Assembly (NCBI GenBank): GCA_019694835.1
Contig: JAIBBE010000220.1
Span: forward strand, 62,001-126,000
Length of the DNA: 64,000 nucleotides
Source: Fimbriimonadaceae bacterium
GTDB lineage: Bacteria > Armatimonadota > Fimbriimonadia > Fimbriimonadales > Fimbriimonadaceae
Direction: 5' to 3'
Shown: positions 8,785 to 17,310 of the stretch, piece after piece
Position numbering within the stretch: the first letter of the stretch is position 1
How the letters are laid out: each line of letters begins with the position of its first letter
Made by a program: the position numbers and the translations under genes
The notes under the pieces: model-generated
Seen by the model: only the letters and a program-made list of their open reading frames with translations
The model's database searches: none
Told to the model about the DNA's origin: nothing

Positions 8785-9939
8785 GTGAGCATGATCGATA
8801 CCGCCCCCCGACCAGCCGTTCGACGCCGCTGGAGATCCGCCACCAAGATCGCGATTGGGTTCGTACTCGTGGTGGTCGGCGGTTTCTATGGCTATCGGGC
8901 CTGGACGAATTACATGGTGGGCCGTATCGACGTCAAACCCATCGGCCCCAAGCGAGTCAATCTTGTGGCCATCAGCCCTGGTGCCGGTTACCGCATCCTC
9001 GTCGCCAACGGCATCGCCCAGCTAGCCGAAGTATCAGGCTCTTTCGACGCCCCTGACCTCGCCCAAATGGACGAGGGCAGTGATGTCGTCAGCGCGAAGA
9101 AAGTGCCGATGAAGGAGATGCTCCAATCGCTGCGCCAGGAAACTGAAGGGCTGGGTGCCTTCATCATGCGCATCAACGACATCAAGGCCGACGACATTCC
9201 GCCGGAAGCACCGGTATGGAAGGCAGAAGACCTGCGCAAAGCCCTCGATAGCGATCCGGCGCTCAAGAGCAAACTGGAGCGCGAAATCAACATGGGACTG
9301 GACGGTACGCCACCCAATCGCGTTATTGCCAGCGCCTGCGTCAATGGAATCGTGATCTCGACGCCCGTTACGGTGAAGATCGGTGGCAAGCCGGTCCAGG
9401 CCGAAGTCCTCCAGCCCTATCGTCCCAGCTTCATCGAGAACATCGAAAAGAAACTCCAGGAACGTTTTGACGCCGATGACGCCCGACCCGGGGTGTATCG
9501 GCAGGCGCTAGAAGATCTCTTAAACGGTCAAGGAGCGAAGGAAGATGTCAGGAAGTCGCTTTTGGCACGAATTTCGCCGGAACGAGCGGCAGACCTCGCC
9601 GCAAAGCCACAGCGAGTTCTCGAGAACGCGGCCGTGATCCTCAACGATGATCAGATCATTTCCGCCTCGGCGAGGACTTACAAGGCCAACAAGCGAGAAC
9701 TGACCGACATTACGATCAACTTGACCGATGAAGGACGTGACCGACTTTGGAAATACAGCCACGACCGCCAGGGCTTTCAACTTCTGCTCGTCGTCGATGG
9801 CATCGCCATCGCCGCGCCGCGCATCAGCCATGAACTTTCGCAGCGCGACGTCACCATCAGTCAGTTGCCGGACGCCAGCCTCGCTGAAGAAGCGGTCGAC
9901 CTTATGAACAAGAAACCAACCGGAGGAAATGCACGTTGA
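8785..9939 (+). CDS. Membrane-anchored protein with a SecD P1-head-like domain
   Basis: A 384-residue protein with one transmembrane helix (about 23-41) and a large extracytoplasmic part. The C-terminal segment ITINLTDEGRDRLWKY...LLLVVDGIAIAAPRISH...TISQL follows the pattern of the SecD P1 head subdomain. The transmembrane export channel of SecD is absent, so it is not a full translocon subunit. The middle region is charged and unrecognised. Start GTG at 8785 or ATG at 8791. It is the first gene of an operon: the stop overlaps the next start by 4 bases, and three lipoproteins and rodA follow. A role in envelope assembly is inferred from context only. Confidence 0.6.
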   Translation: MSMIDTAPRPAVRRRWRSATKIAIGFVLVVVGGFYGYRAWTNYMVGRIDVKPIGPKRVNLVAISPGAGYRILVANGIAQLAEVSGSFDAPDLAQMDEGSDVVSAKKVPMKEMLQSLRQETEGLGAFIMRINDIKADDIPPEAPVWKAEDLRKALDSDPALKSKLEREINMGLDGTPPNRVIASACVNGIVISTPVTVKIGGKPVQAEVLQPYRPSFIENIEKKLQERFDADDARPGVYRQALEDLLNGQGAKEDVRKSLLARISPERAADLAAKPQRVLENAAVILNDDQIISASARTYKANKRELTDITINLTDEGRDRLWKYSHDRQGFQLLLVVDGIAIAAPRISHELSQRDVTISQLPDASLAEEAVDLMNKKPTGGNAR

Positions 9940-10670
9940 ACAGGATTCTCTTTCTAGGAGGGATCGCCGCCGCACTGACAATCGTAGGGTGCGGGAATTC
10001 AGGCGGTGCTTCGAACTACAAACCCAAGCCCCCGTCAAAGATTGAAAGCGCTGAAGTCCAGCCCGGCCAAGAGGCCACGCTGCTGCCGCTCGCGGTCGGA
10101 ACCCAGTGGGTGTACACCACCGCCGTTCGGGTGACGCAAAAGGATGGGCAGTCGGGTTCGACGACGGGCGAACTCACGTTCCGCGTCACGGCCGTGCGAG
10201 ATGTGCCGGGTGGCAAGGAAGGTGACATCGACATCATCAATAACGAGGGCAAACTGGCAGAAAAGCAGTCTTGGCGTGTGGATGCTTCTGGCATCACCCA
10301 AACTGCTGGCGGTGACAAGGGCCAGAAGTTCGATCCTCCGCTAGCCAGCGTACTTTTCCCGGTTAAGCTTGAAGAAACGTTCACCTGGAAAGGTATCGGC
10401 CCGTTCCCAGGCGGTATGGCGAAGACCGCAACGTCGAAGTCGAAGGTGCTCGGCTACGAGGAACTGGACACCGATATGGGCCGCATGCAGGGATTGGCGG
10501 TCGAAAGCCGCATGAGCTGGACGGCGACCGATGGCAAGAAGGGTCAAAGCTATGGAACGACTTGGTGGCGCCCGAATTATGGATTCGTCCGATTCCGTCA
10601 AGAAATCCAAATCGGCGACCTCACCGCAGTGCAGATGTTTCGCCTGAAAAGCTACACTCCCGGCAAATGA
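9936..10670 (+). CDS. Lipoprotein, DUF3108/TapB-like, first of three paralogues
   Basis: A TTG start follows a good ribosome binding site (CGGAGGAAAT, 9921-9930). The signal peptide ends at lipobox TIVGC, so the mature protein begins with a lipidated cysteine near residue 19. The body is beta-rich with the order LFPVKLEETFTWKG, GYEELDTDMGRMQGLAVE and GTTWWRPNYGFVRFRQE. The same order recurs in the next two genes. The pattern (a GDxW-type strand, then a W/Y-x-x-x-G-V closing strand) recalls DUF3108/TapB-like lipoproteins, whose function is unknown. It overlaps both neighbours by 4 bases. Confidence 0.7.
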   Translation: MNRILFLGGIAAALTIVGCGNSGGASNYKPKPPSKIESAEVQPGQEATLLPLAVGTQWVYTTAVRVTQKDGQSGSTTGELTFRVTAVRDVPGGKEGDIDIINNEGKLAEKQSWRVDASGITQTAGGDKGQKFDPPLASVLFPVKLEETFTWKGIGPFPGGMAKTATSKSKVLGYEELDTDMGRMQGLAVESRMSWTATDGKKGQSYGTTWWRPNYGFVRFRQEIQIGDLTAVQMFRLKSYTPGK

Positions 10671-11464
10671 TGCGAGACGCAATGAAGTTCTGGCGAGGCT
10701 CGGGAGCATGGCTCCTGAGCCTCTGTCTGCTCACGATGGTGGTCGGACCTGCTTGTGCCCCCAAGGATGATTCGGCCGGGTCGAAGGAAACGGCGACCAC
10801 CGACAACGGGGGCAAGTCCACGGCACCCGAATCGGGCGACGAGAAGAAGGACGCCCCCGCGGAAGAAGCCGCTGATCCTGCGACGATCCCGGCGAATCTC
10901 AAAACCGATGCCTTCGCCTACTACGGCTTGGACAATTCGAAGCCGCTCAAATTCGAAATGACGGCTTCCGGCCAGTCGCCCATGTCCGGCGAACAAACCG
11001 TCAAGTTCTTGGGAATGAAGGACGGCAAAGCCACCTACAACGTCGAACGAACGGGCGACTTGGCCGCGAACATGGGCAGCCAAGAAATGGAGCTCTCCGA
11101 GAAGGGGCTCTTCGTGACCAGCACCACCATGGGCTCCATCGGCGAACCCACACTCGAATTGCCTTCGACGCTCAAGGCAGGCGACACCTGGAAGCTGGAT
11201 CAGAAGTTGGAAACCACTGGAGGCCAGACCATCGAAACGAAGTCGGTCTACAAGGTGGTAGGTGTTCAAAAGGTCAAAACCAAGGGCGGCGACTTCGATG
11301 CACTTCTCATCACTGCTGCCGGCCCGGCGACCTACGCGGGCAACACGGTCCAAATGGAGATGAAGGCTTGGTACGCCAAGGGCTATGGGGCCGTCAAGTC
11401 AGAAATTACGACGAAAGATAAGTCTGGCAAGACGTCGAAGGTGCTCATCGAGCTCACTAAGTGA
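10667..11464 (+). CDS. Lipoprotein, DUF3108/TapB-like, second of three paralogues
   Basis: Starts at the ATG overlapping the previous stop; 10670 and 10682 are also possible. The signal peptide runs to lipobox GPAC, followed by a linker rich in Asp, Glu and Lys (about 30-75) typical of surface lipoproteins. The core repeats the family order: LPSTLKAGDTWKLDQ, VVGVQKVKTKGGDFDALLI, and AWYAKGYGAVKSEIT. The gap to the next lipoprotein is 6 bases. Function unknown; the operon suggests the cell envelope. Confidence 0.7.
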   Translation: MMRDAMKFWRGSGAWLLSLCLLTMVVGPACAPKDDSAGSKETATTDNGGKSTAPESGDEKKDAPAEEAADPATIPANLKTDAFAYYGLDNSKPLKFEMTASGQSPMSGEQTVKFLGMKDGKATYNVERTGDLAANMGSQEMELSEKGLFVTSTTMGSIGEPTLELPSTLKAGDTWKLDQKLETTGGQTIETKSVYKVVGVQKVKTKGGDFDALLITAAGPATYAGNTVQMEMKAWYAKGYGAVKSEITTKDKSGKTSKVLIELTK

Positions 11465-11470
11465 GTAGAT

Positions 11471-12121
11471 ATGGGTGTGGACATCGGGCGGGGCGGGCAA
11501 ATTCCAGTCGCAATCCTCAGCGGGCTTACGCTCGCAGGGCTCGGTCTCGCCCTCTCGTGTCAGCCTGCTGCGATCAAGGATGAGCCAGATAAGACCCAAG
11601 GCATGAGATTTGAGACTCCAGCCATGCTGGAGCCGGATCGGTTGCCGTACGCCAAGGCCTCCTTGATTCTTGCTGGAACGAAGTACCCGGTCGAAGTCCT
11701 CCGCACGGCGAACAAAGACCACATTTCCTTTGAATTCGCCAAGGATGGCGAAACGATCGATCGCGAGGTCTACGTCCTCAATGGCGATGGATTCCAAGTG
11801 TCCCAATGCGCCGGCCTTTCCTATCAACCGCCGATTCCTCTTGTGCTCTTTCCGATGAACGTGGGTGACCGCTGGGAATGGAGCGGCGAGGTATTGGCCG
11901 GGTCCGAGCGGCAATCGGCAACTGCCTCGATGCGCTCGAATTCCGAGTCGCTCAATCTGGAAAGTGGCTTCTACGACGGTTTCAAAGTGGAAGTCGATCT
12001 GAAATTCGGTCAGCCCGGTCCGCCGCTCGACAAGCGCATGGCCTTCTGGTTCGTGCCTAAGCAGGGCATCGTTAAGCGTGAGTTCGGATCGACATCGACC
12101 CGAGGACCGCTGTCGCCGTGA
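11471..12121 (+). CDS. Lipoprotein, DUF3108/TapB-like, third of three paralogues
   Basis: The signal peptide ends at lipobox ALSC (cysteine near residue 30). The C-terminal half shows the same order as the two upstream genes: LFPMNVGDRWEWSGE, FYDGFKVEV and FWFVPKQGIVKREFG. It is 216 residues, the shortest of the three. The stop overlaps the GTG start of rodA by 4 bases, giving tight translational coupling to a peptidoglycan polymerase. Duplication and divergence of one ancestral lipoprotein is inferred from the shared order of motifs. Confidence 0.65.
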   Translation: MGVDIGRGGQIPVAILSGLTLAGLGLALSCQPAAIKDEPDKTQGMRFETPAMLEPDRLPYAKASLILAGTKYPVEVLRTANKDHISFEFAKDGETIDREVYVLNGDGFQVSQCAGLSYQPPIPLVLFPMNVGDRWEWSGEVLAGSERQSATASMRSNSESLNLESGFYDGFKVEVDLKFGQPGPPLDKRMAFWFVPKQGIVKREFGSTSTRGPLSP

Positions 12122-13242
12122 TCTCAGCGCACGATTTGCGCGGATCAGTTGCCGGTCGATCCGATCCCACTCATCCTCGGTTCGACTTCTGGCTGCTTCT
12201 TTCCGCAGTCGTCCTGGTGATCGTCGGCATGATGGCGCTCTACAGCGTTGGCTCAGCCGACAAGGACTTCAGTCTCTTTCGCAAGCAGGGACTGCTCCTC
12301 CTCGTGGGGCTGGTGCCGTTCTTTATCTTCCTCTTCGTCGACCCCGCGTTTTGGCGCAAGATATCGGGTTGGCTATACGCGGCGAACGTGGCGTTTTTGG
12401 GCCTTGTTTTGTTCAAAGGAGCCAACATCAAGGGAGCAACGCGTTGGATCGAGGTCGGTGGCTTTCAGTTCCAGCCAAGCGAAATCGCCAAGCTGCTCGT
12501 GATCTTGACTCTCGCGGCGTTCTATGCCAATCGCATGGACGAGATCAAGCGTTTCTCGACATTCGTGCTGTCGCTGATCTACATCGCACCTCCCCTCTTC
12601 CTGATCTATGAGCAGCCGCACCTGGGTTCAACCATCGTCATCCTGGTGGCATGGGCGGGAATCTCGATTTGCGCGGGAGTGCCTTGGAGGTTCTTGGTCA
12701 CATTCGCTGCTCTGGCCGTGGCCCTGTTTGTCGGCGCCTATTCGACGGGCAAACTGCGCTCCTACCAGGTTCCCCGCATCGCCGCCCTCTTTGGGGCCGA
12801 CGAGAAGAAGGAAGGCTACCAGCAGCTTCGCGCAACGGTTGCCATTGGGGTCGGTGGCGTCGGCGGCACGGGATACCTCAAGGGGGAACAGAAGTCCCAA
12901 GTGCCCGAACACCATAACGACTTCATTTTCAGCGTCATCGGAGAAGAAGGAGGACTCGTCGGCTGCACGATGGTTTTGGCCGCCTTCTCGTTCTTCTTCT
13001 ACCGCGCATGGCTGGTTCTCTATCACGGTGAGGACCCCTACACTCGGATGATCGCGGCGGGAATTCTCAGTGTCCTAGCGTTTCACACCGTGCTGAATTT
13101 GGGCATGAACCTCAATCTCATGCCCGTCGTGGGCCTCTGGCTGCCGTTCCTGAGTTACGGTGGCACTGCGATGTGGCTATGCCTTTCCTGTGTCGCTCTG
13201 CTCCTTAACCTCGCTCGACGCGAGCGGGTCATGAAGTTCTGA
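12118..13242 (+). CDS. rodA: SEDS peptidoglycan glycosyltransferase RodA/FtsW family
   Basis: A polytopic membrane protein of 374 residues with about ten hydrophobic segments. SEDS landmarks are present: QGLLLLVGLVPF, ATRWIEVGGFQFQPSEIAK, QPHLGSTIV, GYQQLRATVAIGVGG, EHHNDFIFSVIGEEGGLVG and GLWLPFLSYGGTAMW. It polymerises lipid II during cell elongation (RodA) or division (FtsW). The HNDFIF-to-EEGG segment and the size favour RodA, but no PBP2 or mreBCD genes are adjacent to decide. GTG start, coupled to the upstream lipoprotein. Confidence 0.88.
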   Translation: MISAHDLRGSVAGRSDPTHPRFDFWLLLSAVVLVIVGMMALYSVGSADKDFSLFRKQGLLLLVGLVPFFIFLFVDPAFWRKISGWLYAANVAFLGLVLFKGANIKGATRWIEVGGFQFQPSEIAKLLVILTLAAFYANRMDEIKRFSTFVLSLIYIAPPLFLIYEQPHLGSTIVILVAWAGISICAGVPWRFLVTFAALAVALFVGAYSTGKLRSYQVPRIAALFGADEKKEGYQQLRATVAIGVGGVGGTGYLKGEQKSQVPEHHNDFIFSVIGEEGGLVGCTMVLAAFSFFFYRAWLVLYHGEDPYTRMIAAGILSVLAFHTVLNLGMNLNLMPVVGLWLPFLSYGGTAMWLCLSCVALLLNLARRERVMKF

Positions 13243-13262
13243 GGTTTAGCGCCCGACCGAAC

Positions 13263-13829
13263 TCACTCTGAGGCTGGAGGTTCACTGCCACCAGAATCTT
13301 CGTCGATTCCCTCGACAAGCCGATTCATGAGCTCGCCGAACTCTTCGTCGGTGATTTCAGGCTCGGCATGGCGGAGTTCGATCTGCGTGATCGCGTCTTC
13401 CGGCGAAACATCCTGATAGAGCACCGCCATCAGGGAGGGCAAGTAGCGATCGTAGGTTTGGCAGCTTGCTCCAATCAGTGGGGGCAACATTGAATCCACG
13501 AATCGGCCCGAACCCAGGTAGAAGCCGGTCCGGAAGCAGATATCGCCATCGGTCATGTCGAAATCGAACCGACCGGCGTACAGCCGCCAATTGGCGCGAA
13601 CGGTCCACTCGGCGATTTCCGCCAGCTTGTCTTTCGGGACCCTGAGGCCCTGGCGCACCTCAAGGCTGACGTAATTGTAATCTTCGTCGGCGTAGAGGGT
13701 GCATAGGAATAGGCCGCCCGACTCGCGAATCTGGAACTGAATCGCAGGGGCGTCTTCGGTCTTGAAGAACCGAATGTCGTGCTTCCGAAGGTGATCGGTC
13801 GCGATATCGAGAATTTTGCGACGCTTCAT
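13263..13829 (-). CDS. YbjN-like domain protein
   Basis: 188 residues, cytoplasmic. The fold pattern is that of YbjN/type III chaperone-like proteins: a strand-rich centre (FQIRESGGLFLCTLYADEDYN and LYAGRFDFDMTDGDICFRTG) followed by a helix and an acidic tail. Such proteins are often of unknown or regulatory role. The ATG follows a weak GAGG. It is convergent with rodA, 20 bases apart. Confidence 0.5.
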   Translation of the reverse strand: MKRRKILDIATDHLRKHDIRFFKTEDAPAIQFQIRESGGLFLCTLYADEDYNYVSLEVRQGLRVPKDKLAEIAEWTVRANWRLYAGRFDFDMTDGDICFRTGFYLGSGRFVDSMLPPLIGASCQTYDRYLPSLMAVLYQDVSPEDAITQIELRHAEPEITDEEFGELMNRLVEGIDEDSGGSEPPASE

Positions 13830-13964
13830 TTTTGTTTGACCCTCAGGTAATAAGACGTCCTGACTGGCTGTGCTTGTTGCGATGGGCCCGGGACCACGCG
13901 AGAGGCCTTGCTCGGTTTATTCCACGTTTGTATGCTCTGGCGTGAACCGTATCGGACTCGAATC

Positions 13965-14348
13965 ATGCGAGAAGTCGCCTTTCCCAGCGACCTCGAATTC
14001 GCGGCCGTAATCGGTGGGTTTTCGGTGGCAAGCGACGTTGCTCGGCAGGTTTGGTCGCGGCTCGTTCAGTCCGACTTCGGAGCCGACGCTCGATACGGGG
14101 AAGTGGTCTTTAGACCCTTCTGGACCCCCGAGGAACGACTCGAACTGGAAACCATCACTCCGCCGTCGAGGCTCTTTCGAACTCGGCTCCTGGAAGATCC
14201 CGGCGGAACGTGGCGAAGCTTCATCCAACCCGACTCGGACTCGCAGGCCTTTGCCCTCATCTCGCCGCTTGGGTTGCTTATGGTCGGCCCTCCAACAGAA
14301 GACGCTTGGGAGGAGTTCGCCGATGGGCTGAGGCGAATCGGATGGTGA
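13965..14348 (+). CDS. Hypothetical protein
   Basis: About 127 residues from the ATG at 13965 (MREVAFPSDLEFAAV); 13932 and 13908 are alternative upstream starts in the same frame. No recognisable domain, no signal peptide and no membrane segment. The C-terminus (LGLLMVGPPTEDAWEEFADGLRRIGW) reads as a genuine helical protein end. Its last two codons overlap the 3' end of the tRNA-Lys gene on the other strand. Start and function are uncertain. Confidence 0.45.
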   Translation: MREVAFPSDLEFAAVIGGFSVASDVARQVWSRLVQSDFGADARYGEVVFRPFWTPEERLELETITPPSRLFRTRLLEDPGGTWRSFIQPDSDSQAFALISPLGLLMVGPPTEDAWEEFADGLRRIGW

Positions 14349-14418
14349 GACGGCTGGGACTCGAACCCAGGACCCACGCCTTAAAAGGGCGTTGCTCTAC
14401 CGACTGAGCTACCGTCTC
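14343..14418 (-). tRNA. tRNA-Lys (UUU)
   Basis: The minus strand folds as a complete cloverleaf. The 7-bp acceptor GAGACGG/CCGTCTC pairs fully, the D arm is GCTC/GAGC, and the anticodon arm ACGCC/GGCGT has loop CTTTTAA, placing anticodon UUU. The T arm is CTGGG/CCCAG with TTCGAGT. Discriminator A and an encoded CCA follow (14343-14346 on the plus strand). It reads AAA/AAG lysine codons. Confidence 0.95.
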
Positions 14419-14497
14419 CCGCGAGAGATACTACCCAGCGAGCCTGCCGCTTGTTTCGGGACAGACCTACCGGGTTCGACGACCGAGTCCGGGGGTC

Positions 14498-14506
14498 TGC
14501 TAGAAT
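14498..14506 (+). promoter_or_regulatory. Extended -10 (TGCTAGAAT), leaderless layout
   Basis: TGC plus TAGAAT (14501-14506) lies 6 nt before the GTG start at 14513. The extended -10 could make up for the lack of a visible -35, and the spacing leaves no leader. Confidence 0.55.
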
Positions 14507-14512
14507 CGCCAG

Positions 14513-16099
14513 GTGAGTTTCGCCCTGAGGCTGGCCTCCGATCTCGTCCAAGTGGATGCGGGAGCGACCGTTCCGCTCGGCGTCGAGGCGTCCAACCGGG
14601 ATGACGATGCCGATACTTACGAGATCCAGATCGAAGGATTGGATCCCGAGTGGACGGCCGTCCCAGTACCCTCGTTTACGGTCGAGGGGCATGACATCCA
14701 CACAGAGAAGATCTTTCTCAAGCCGCCTCGCGTGACCGAGAGCCTTGCCGGGACTTACCCCTTCGTCGTCACGCTTCGATCATTGAACAGCGGCGAGACC
14801 CGATCGGCCCAAGGCGTGCTCGAAATCCGCCCGTTTCACCACATCAGCGTCGATGTTTCGCCCAAAAAGGGCTCCGTTTCGCCGTTCAACAAGGAATGTA
14901 CGTTCGACGTGACGGTGATGAACCTTGGCAACAGCGAGCACACCCTCCAGCTTTTCGCCAGTGATCCGGACGACGAATGTGCCTTTGATTTCGATCCGGA
15001 CAAGGTAACCGTCGGTCCGGGCCAGCAGAAGACGGTTGCGATGCAAGCCAGCGGCAAGCGACGTCCGTTTCTCGCCAATTCGCGGCTCTACGGCCTCTCC
15101 GCAAGTGCGCGCAGCGTTTCCATGCCGACCGTCGTGGGCAATGCGCAGGCGCAGCTTGAGCAGAAGGCCCTGATCTCGCCCGGCGGATTCATTCTCCTGT
15201 TGTGCACCCTCTTCTTGATCATCGGCTGGGCGTTCTTCATGCCCAAACCGCCGACCCTCGACGTGTTTACCGCGGTACCCAACGAAGTGATGGTCGGTGA
15301 GTCTATCCGTGTGGATTGGAGGGCTTCGGCGAACTCCAAGAACGTTCGGATCGTGGCGGGTAAGCAGGTCTTTGCCAGCCTCGACGTCCGGGGAAGCCTC
15401 GACATTGAAACCCAAGAGGCCGGCAGCCTTGAGATTAGCGGCTTTGCCGTCGCGGGTGACAAGCAGAGCTCGCCGAAGGTCGTGATCGTCAAGGTACTGC
15501 CGCGACCGGTCGTCCCCGAGCCCGTCATTCGCTCCTTCAAGCTGGAACCGGCCAAGGTCAGCCTTGGCGAGCCAGTGACCGTCAAATTCGAGGTCAATGA
15601 GGCCGTCACCAAAGCCACGCTTTGGCCTCAAGGATTGAGCCTCGATCCTCGTGTGGGCGAAGCGCAGTTCACGCCAAGTACAACGGGCACCTTGACGTTC
15701 CGGCTGGTGGTTGAGAATTCGGAAGGTAAGCGTGCCGAGACCGAGGCCAAGATCACGGTGGAGAAGGCCAGCCAAGCCCGCATCCTCGCCTTTGAGACTG
15801 AGCCGCCAACGCTGGATTCGGCCGGTGGCGTGAGCCGTCTGAGCTGGACCGTCACCGGGTCCGCGATCGTCGAACTTAGCTATGTGGATGATGCTGGGGT
15901 GAAGCAGAAGATGCGGGTCGATGCCCAGAGCACCTTCGATGCGTCCCTCACCAAGACGACGTCGTTTACGCTGACCGCCACCGATGCCGAAGGGCTGACG
16001 ACGACGAAGACCGTCAAAGTCGAAGTCAAGCCCAAGCCCGACACCCCCCCGGATGACCCTGAACCCACGGGGACGAACGCTTCGACCACGGGCAATTAG
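14513..16099 (+). CDS. Single-span membrane protein with Ig-like repeats on both sides of the helix
   Basis: 528 residues and no signal peptide. Residues 1-210 hold two beta-sandwich-like domains resembling NEW3/CARDB-type domains (LVQVDAGATVPLGVEASN; CTFDVTVMNLGNSEHTLQL). A strong transmembrane helix follows (GFILLLCTLFLIIGWAFFM, about 222-242). Residues 250-510 hold three more Ig/PKD-like domains, each starting near an IRSFKLEP- or ILAFETEP-type strand. The tail is rich in Pro, Thr and Asp. With one helix, one set of domains lies in the cytoplasm and one outside, which is unusual for Ig-like domains. Function unknown. A receiver-domain gene follows 28 bases downstream. Confidence 0.55.
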   Translation: MSFALRLASDLVQVDAGATVPLGVEASNRDDDADTYEIQIEGLDPEWTAVPVPSFTVEGHDIHTEKIFLKPPRVTESLAGTYPFVVTLRSLNSGETRSAQGVLEIRPFHHISVDVSPKKGSVSPFNKECTFDVTVMNLGNSEHTLQLFASDPDDECAFDFDPDKVTVGPGQQKTVAMQASGKRRPFLANSRLYGLSASARSVSMPTVVGNAQAQLEQKALISPGGFILLLCTLFLIIGWAFFMPKPPTLDVFTAVPNEVMVGESIRVDWRASANSKNVRIVAGKQVFASLDVRGSLDIETQEAGSLEISGFAVAGDKQSSPKVVIVKVLPRPVVPEPVIRSFKLEPAKVSLGEPVTVKFEVNEAVTKATLWPQGLSLDPRVGEAQFTPSTTGTLTFRLVVENSEGKRAETEAKITVEKASQARILAFETEPPTLDSAGGVSRLSWTVTGSAIVELSYVDDAGVKQKMRVDAQSTFDASLTKTTSFTLTATDAEGLTTTKTVKVEVKPKPDTPPDDPEPTGTNASTTGN

Positions 16100-16113
16100 C
16101 CCGACTCAACCCG

Positions 16114-16119
16114 TATACT
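16114..16119 (+). promoter_or_regulatory. -10 box of the receiver-domain gene
   Basis: TATACT lies 8 nt before the ATG at 16128, giving at most one or two untranslated bases. Confidence 0.45.
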
Positions 16120-16127
16120 CTAGCCTG

Positions 16128-16589
16128 ATGTACCGGGTGCTAGTGATTGATGATGAAGATGGGGTTCGGGCCGGAATAACCCGTCGACTGGAGCGAGAAG
16201 GCTACGTCGTCGTTCCCGCGGCGACCGCAAACGAGGGAATTGACATCATTCGAAGCGCTGATCCGCCCTTCGATATCATCGTCACAGATATGAGCATCGA
16301 AGATCCCGAAGCTGGCCTTCGGGTCCTCACTGCCGCATTTGAGCGCGACTTGCTGGCCGAAGTCATCGTCATGACCGCCTACGGCAACGTGACCAATGCC
16401 GTCGAATGTATGCGCCGGGGCGCGTTCGACTACATCGAGAAGAACGCCCCCGGAGTAGACGCCTACGAGATTTTGATCATCAAGATCGAACAGGCCATGG
16501 ATCAGCGTCGACACGACGTGCGCGCGGTTCAGCGCTGGGAACGTGCCGCCCGAATCCAAGAAAAGCGCCTAGCCGAGCGCGAAGCTTAA
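16128..16589 (+). CDS. Stand-alone receiver-domain response regulator
   Basis: 153 residues made of one CheY-like domain plus a helical tail. Key residues are present: acidic pocket VIDDED at the N-terminus, the phospho-acceptor Asp in IIVTDMSI, the Thr of VMTAYGN, and the Lys of YIEKN. There is no output domain, so it must act by protein contact. The basic coiled tail (RRHDVRAVQRWERAARIQEKR) could be that contact surface. Start chosen at 16128 because of the -10 box and the canonical MYRVLVIDDED beginning. It overlaps the convergent methyltransferase by 4 bases. Confidence 0.85.
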   Translation: MYRVLVIDDEDGVRAGITRRLEREGYVVVPAATANEGIDIIRSADPPFDIIVTDMSIEDPEAGLRVLTAAFERDLLAEVIVMTAYGNVTNAVECMRRGAFDYIEKNAPGVDAYEILIIKIEQAMDQRRHDVRAVQRWERAARIQEKRLAEREA

Positions 16590-17185
16590 ACCAACTCGAT
16601 CTGCATCTTCGCCTGGGTCAGCAATTCGCGGCGCGGCTCGCGAATCGGCTTGACGCAACGCAGCGTCGCCTTCATTTCCAGCACCACATTGCGAAGGTGC
16701 TTAACTTCCCACTCAAGCTGCTCGATGCCAGCGTCCTTGTAGCGAGTCCGGTCAACGCAGAGCACGATCTCCTCCGGCTGCCAGTCCCCTCGATAGCCGT
16801 AATCCGCGCGCCAGTAGGCGGGCTGCGAGAAGAAGTAGTAGGAATTTTCGAAGTACTGCCGGTAGTGGGTCGGATCCTCGAACGCGTCGTCATGGGAGCC
16901 GTGCGGCGTCCGGAAGTGAGCCACCGCCCCGTTTCGGCAGACTCGGTGCAGTTCTTGCATCAACGGCAGCGGATTGCGGATGTGCTCCAGCAAGTGGCTT
17001 GCGTGAACCTCGTCGAACGAATCGTCCTCGAAAGGCAGCGGTTGGGTGCCGCAAGAGTCCAGATCAGCTACGACATCGATGCCAGGGGCCTCAACGCAGT
17101 CCAGGTTGATCCAGCCTTCGCGGATGTCCCGCCCGCAGCCGAGGTGGAGCTTGGTTGAGGTGACGAGAACGGGTGCTGCTGCCAT
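16586..17185 (-). CDS. SAM-dependent methyltransferase (class I)
   Basis: About 199 residues from the ATG at 17185 (MAAAPVLVTSTKLHLGCG). Motif I is LHLGCGRDIREGWINLD, followed by LPFEDDSFDEVHASHLLEH, the motif II/III region of Methyltransf_11 enzymes acting on small molecules or glycans. The longer open frame to 17305 adds a low-quality N-terminus and is rejected. AACAAT 6 nt upstream of the ATG could be a -10. The substrate is unknown. This LHLGCG...NLD form is common in polysaccharide gene clusters, but none is present here. Confidence 0.75.
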   Translation of the reverse strand: MAAAPVLVTSTKLHLGCGRDIREGWINLDCVEAPGIDVVADLDSCGTQPLPFEDDSFDEVHASHLLEHIRNPLPLMQELHRVCRNGAVAHFRTPHGSHDDAFEDPTHYRQYFENSYYFFSQPAYWRADYGYRGDWQPEEIVLCVDRTRYKDAGIEQLEWEVKHLRNVVLEMKATLRCVKPIREPRRELLTQAKMQIELV

Positions 17186-17310
17186 AGGTTGATTGTTGGC
17201 ATTTCTGCGGGGGAAAACCACCTCAGAAGCCTCAGAAATTCCTGCATCGTTCGAACGAGGTGCTCCGTCTTTACTGCGACTGTCCGTAGGTCGGCAGCAA
17301 ACCAACTCGC

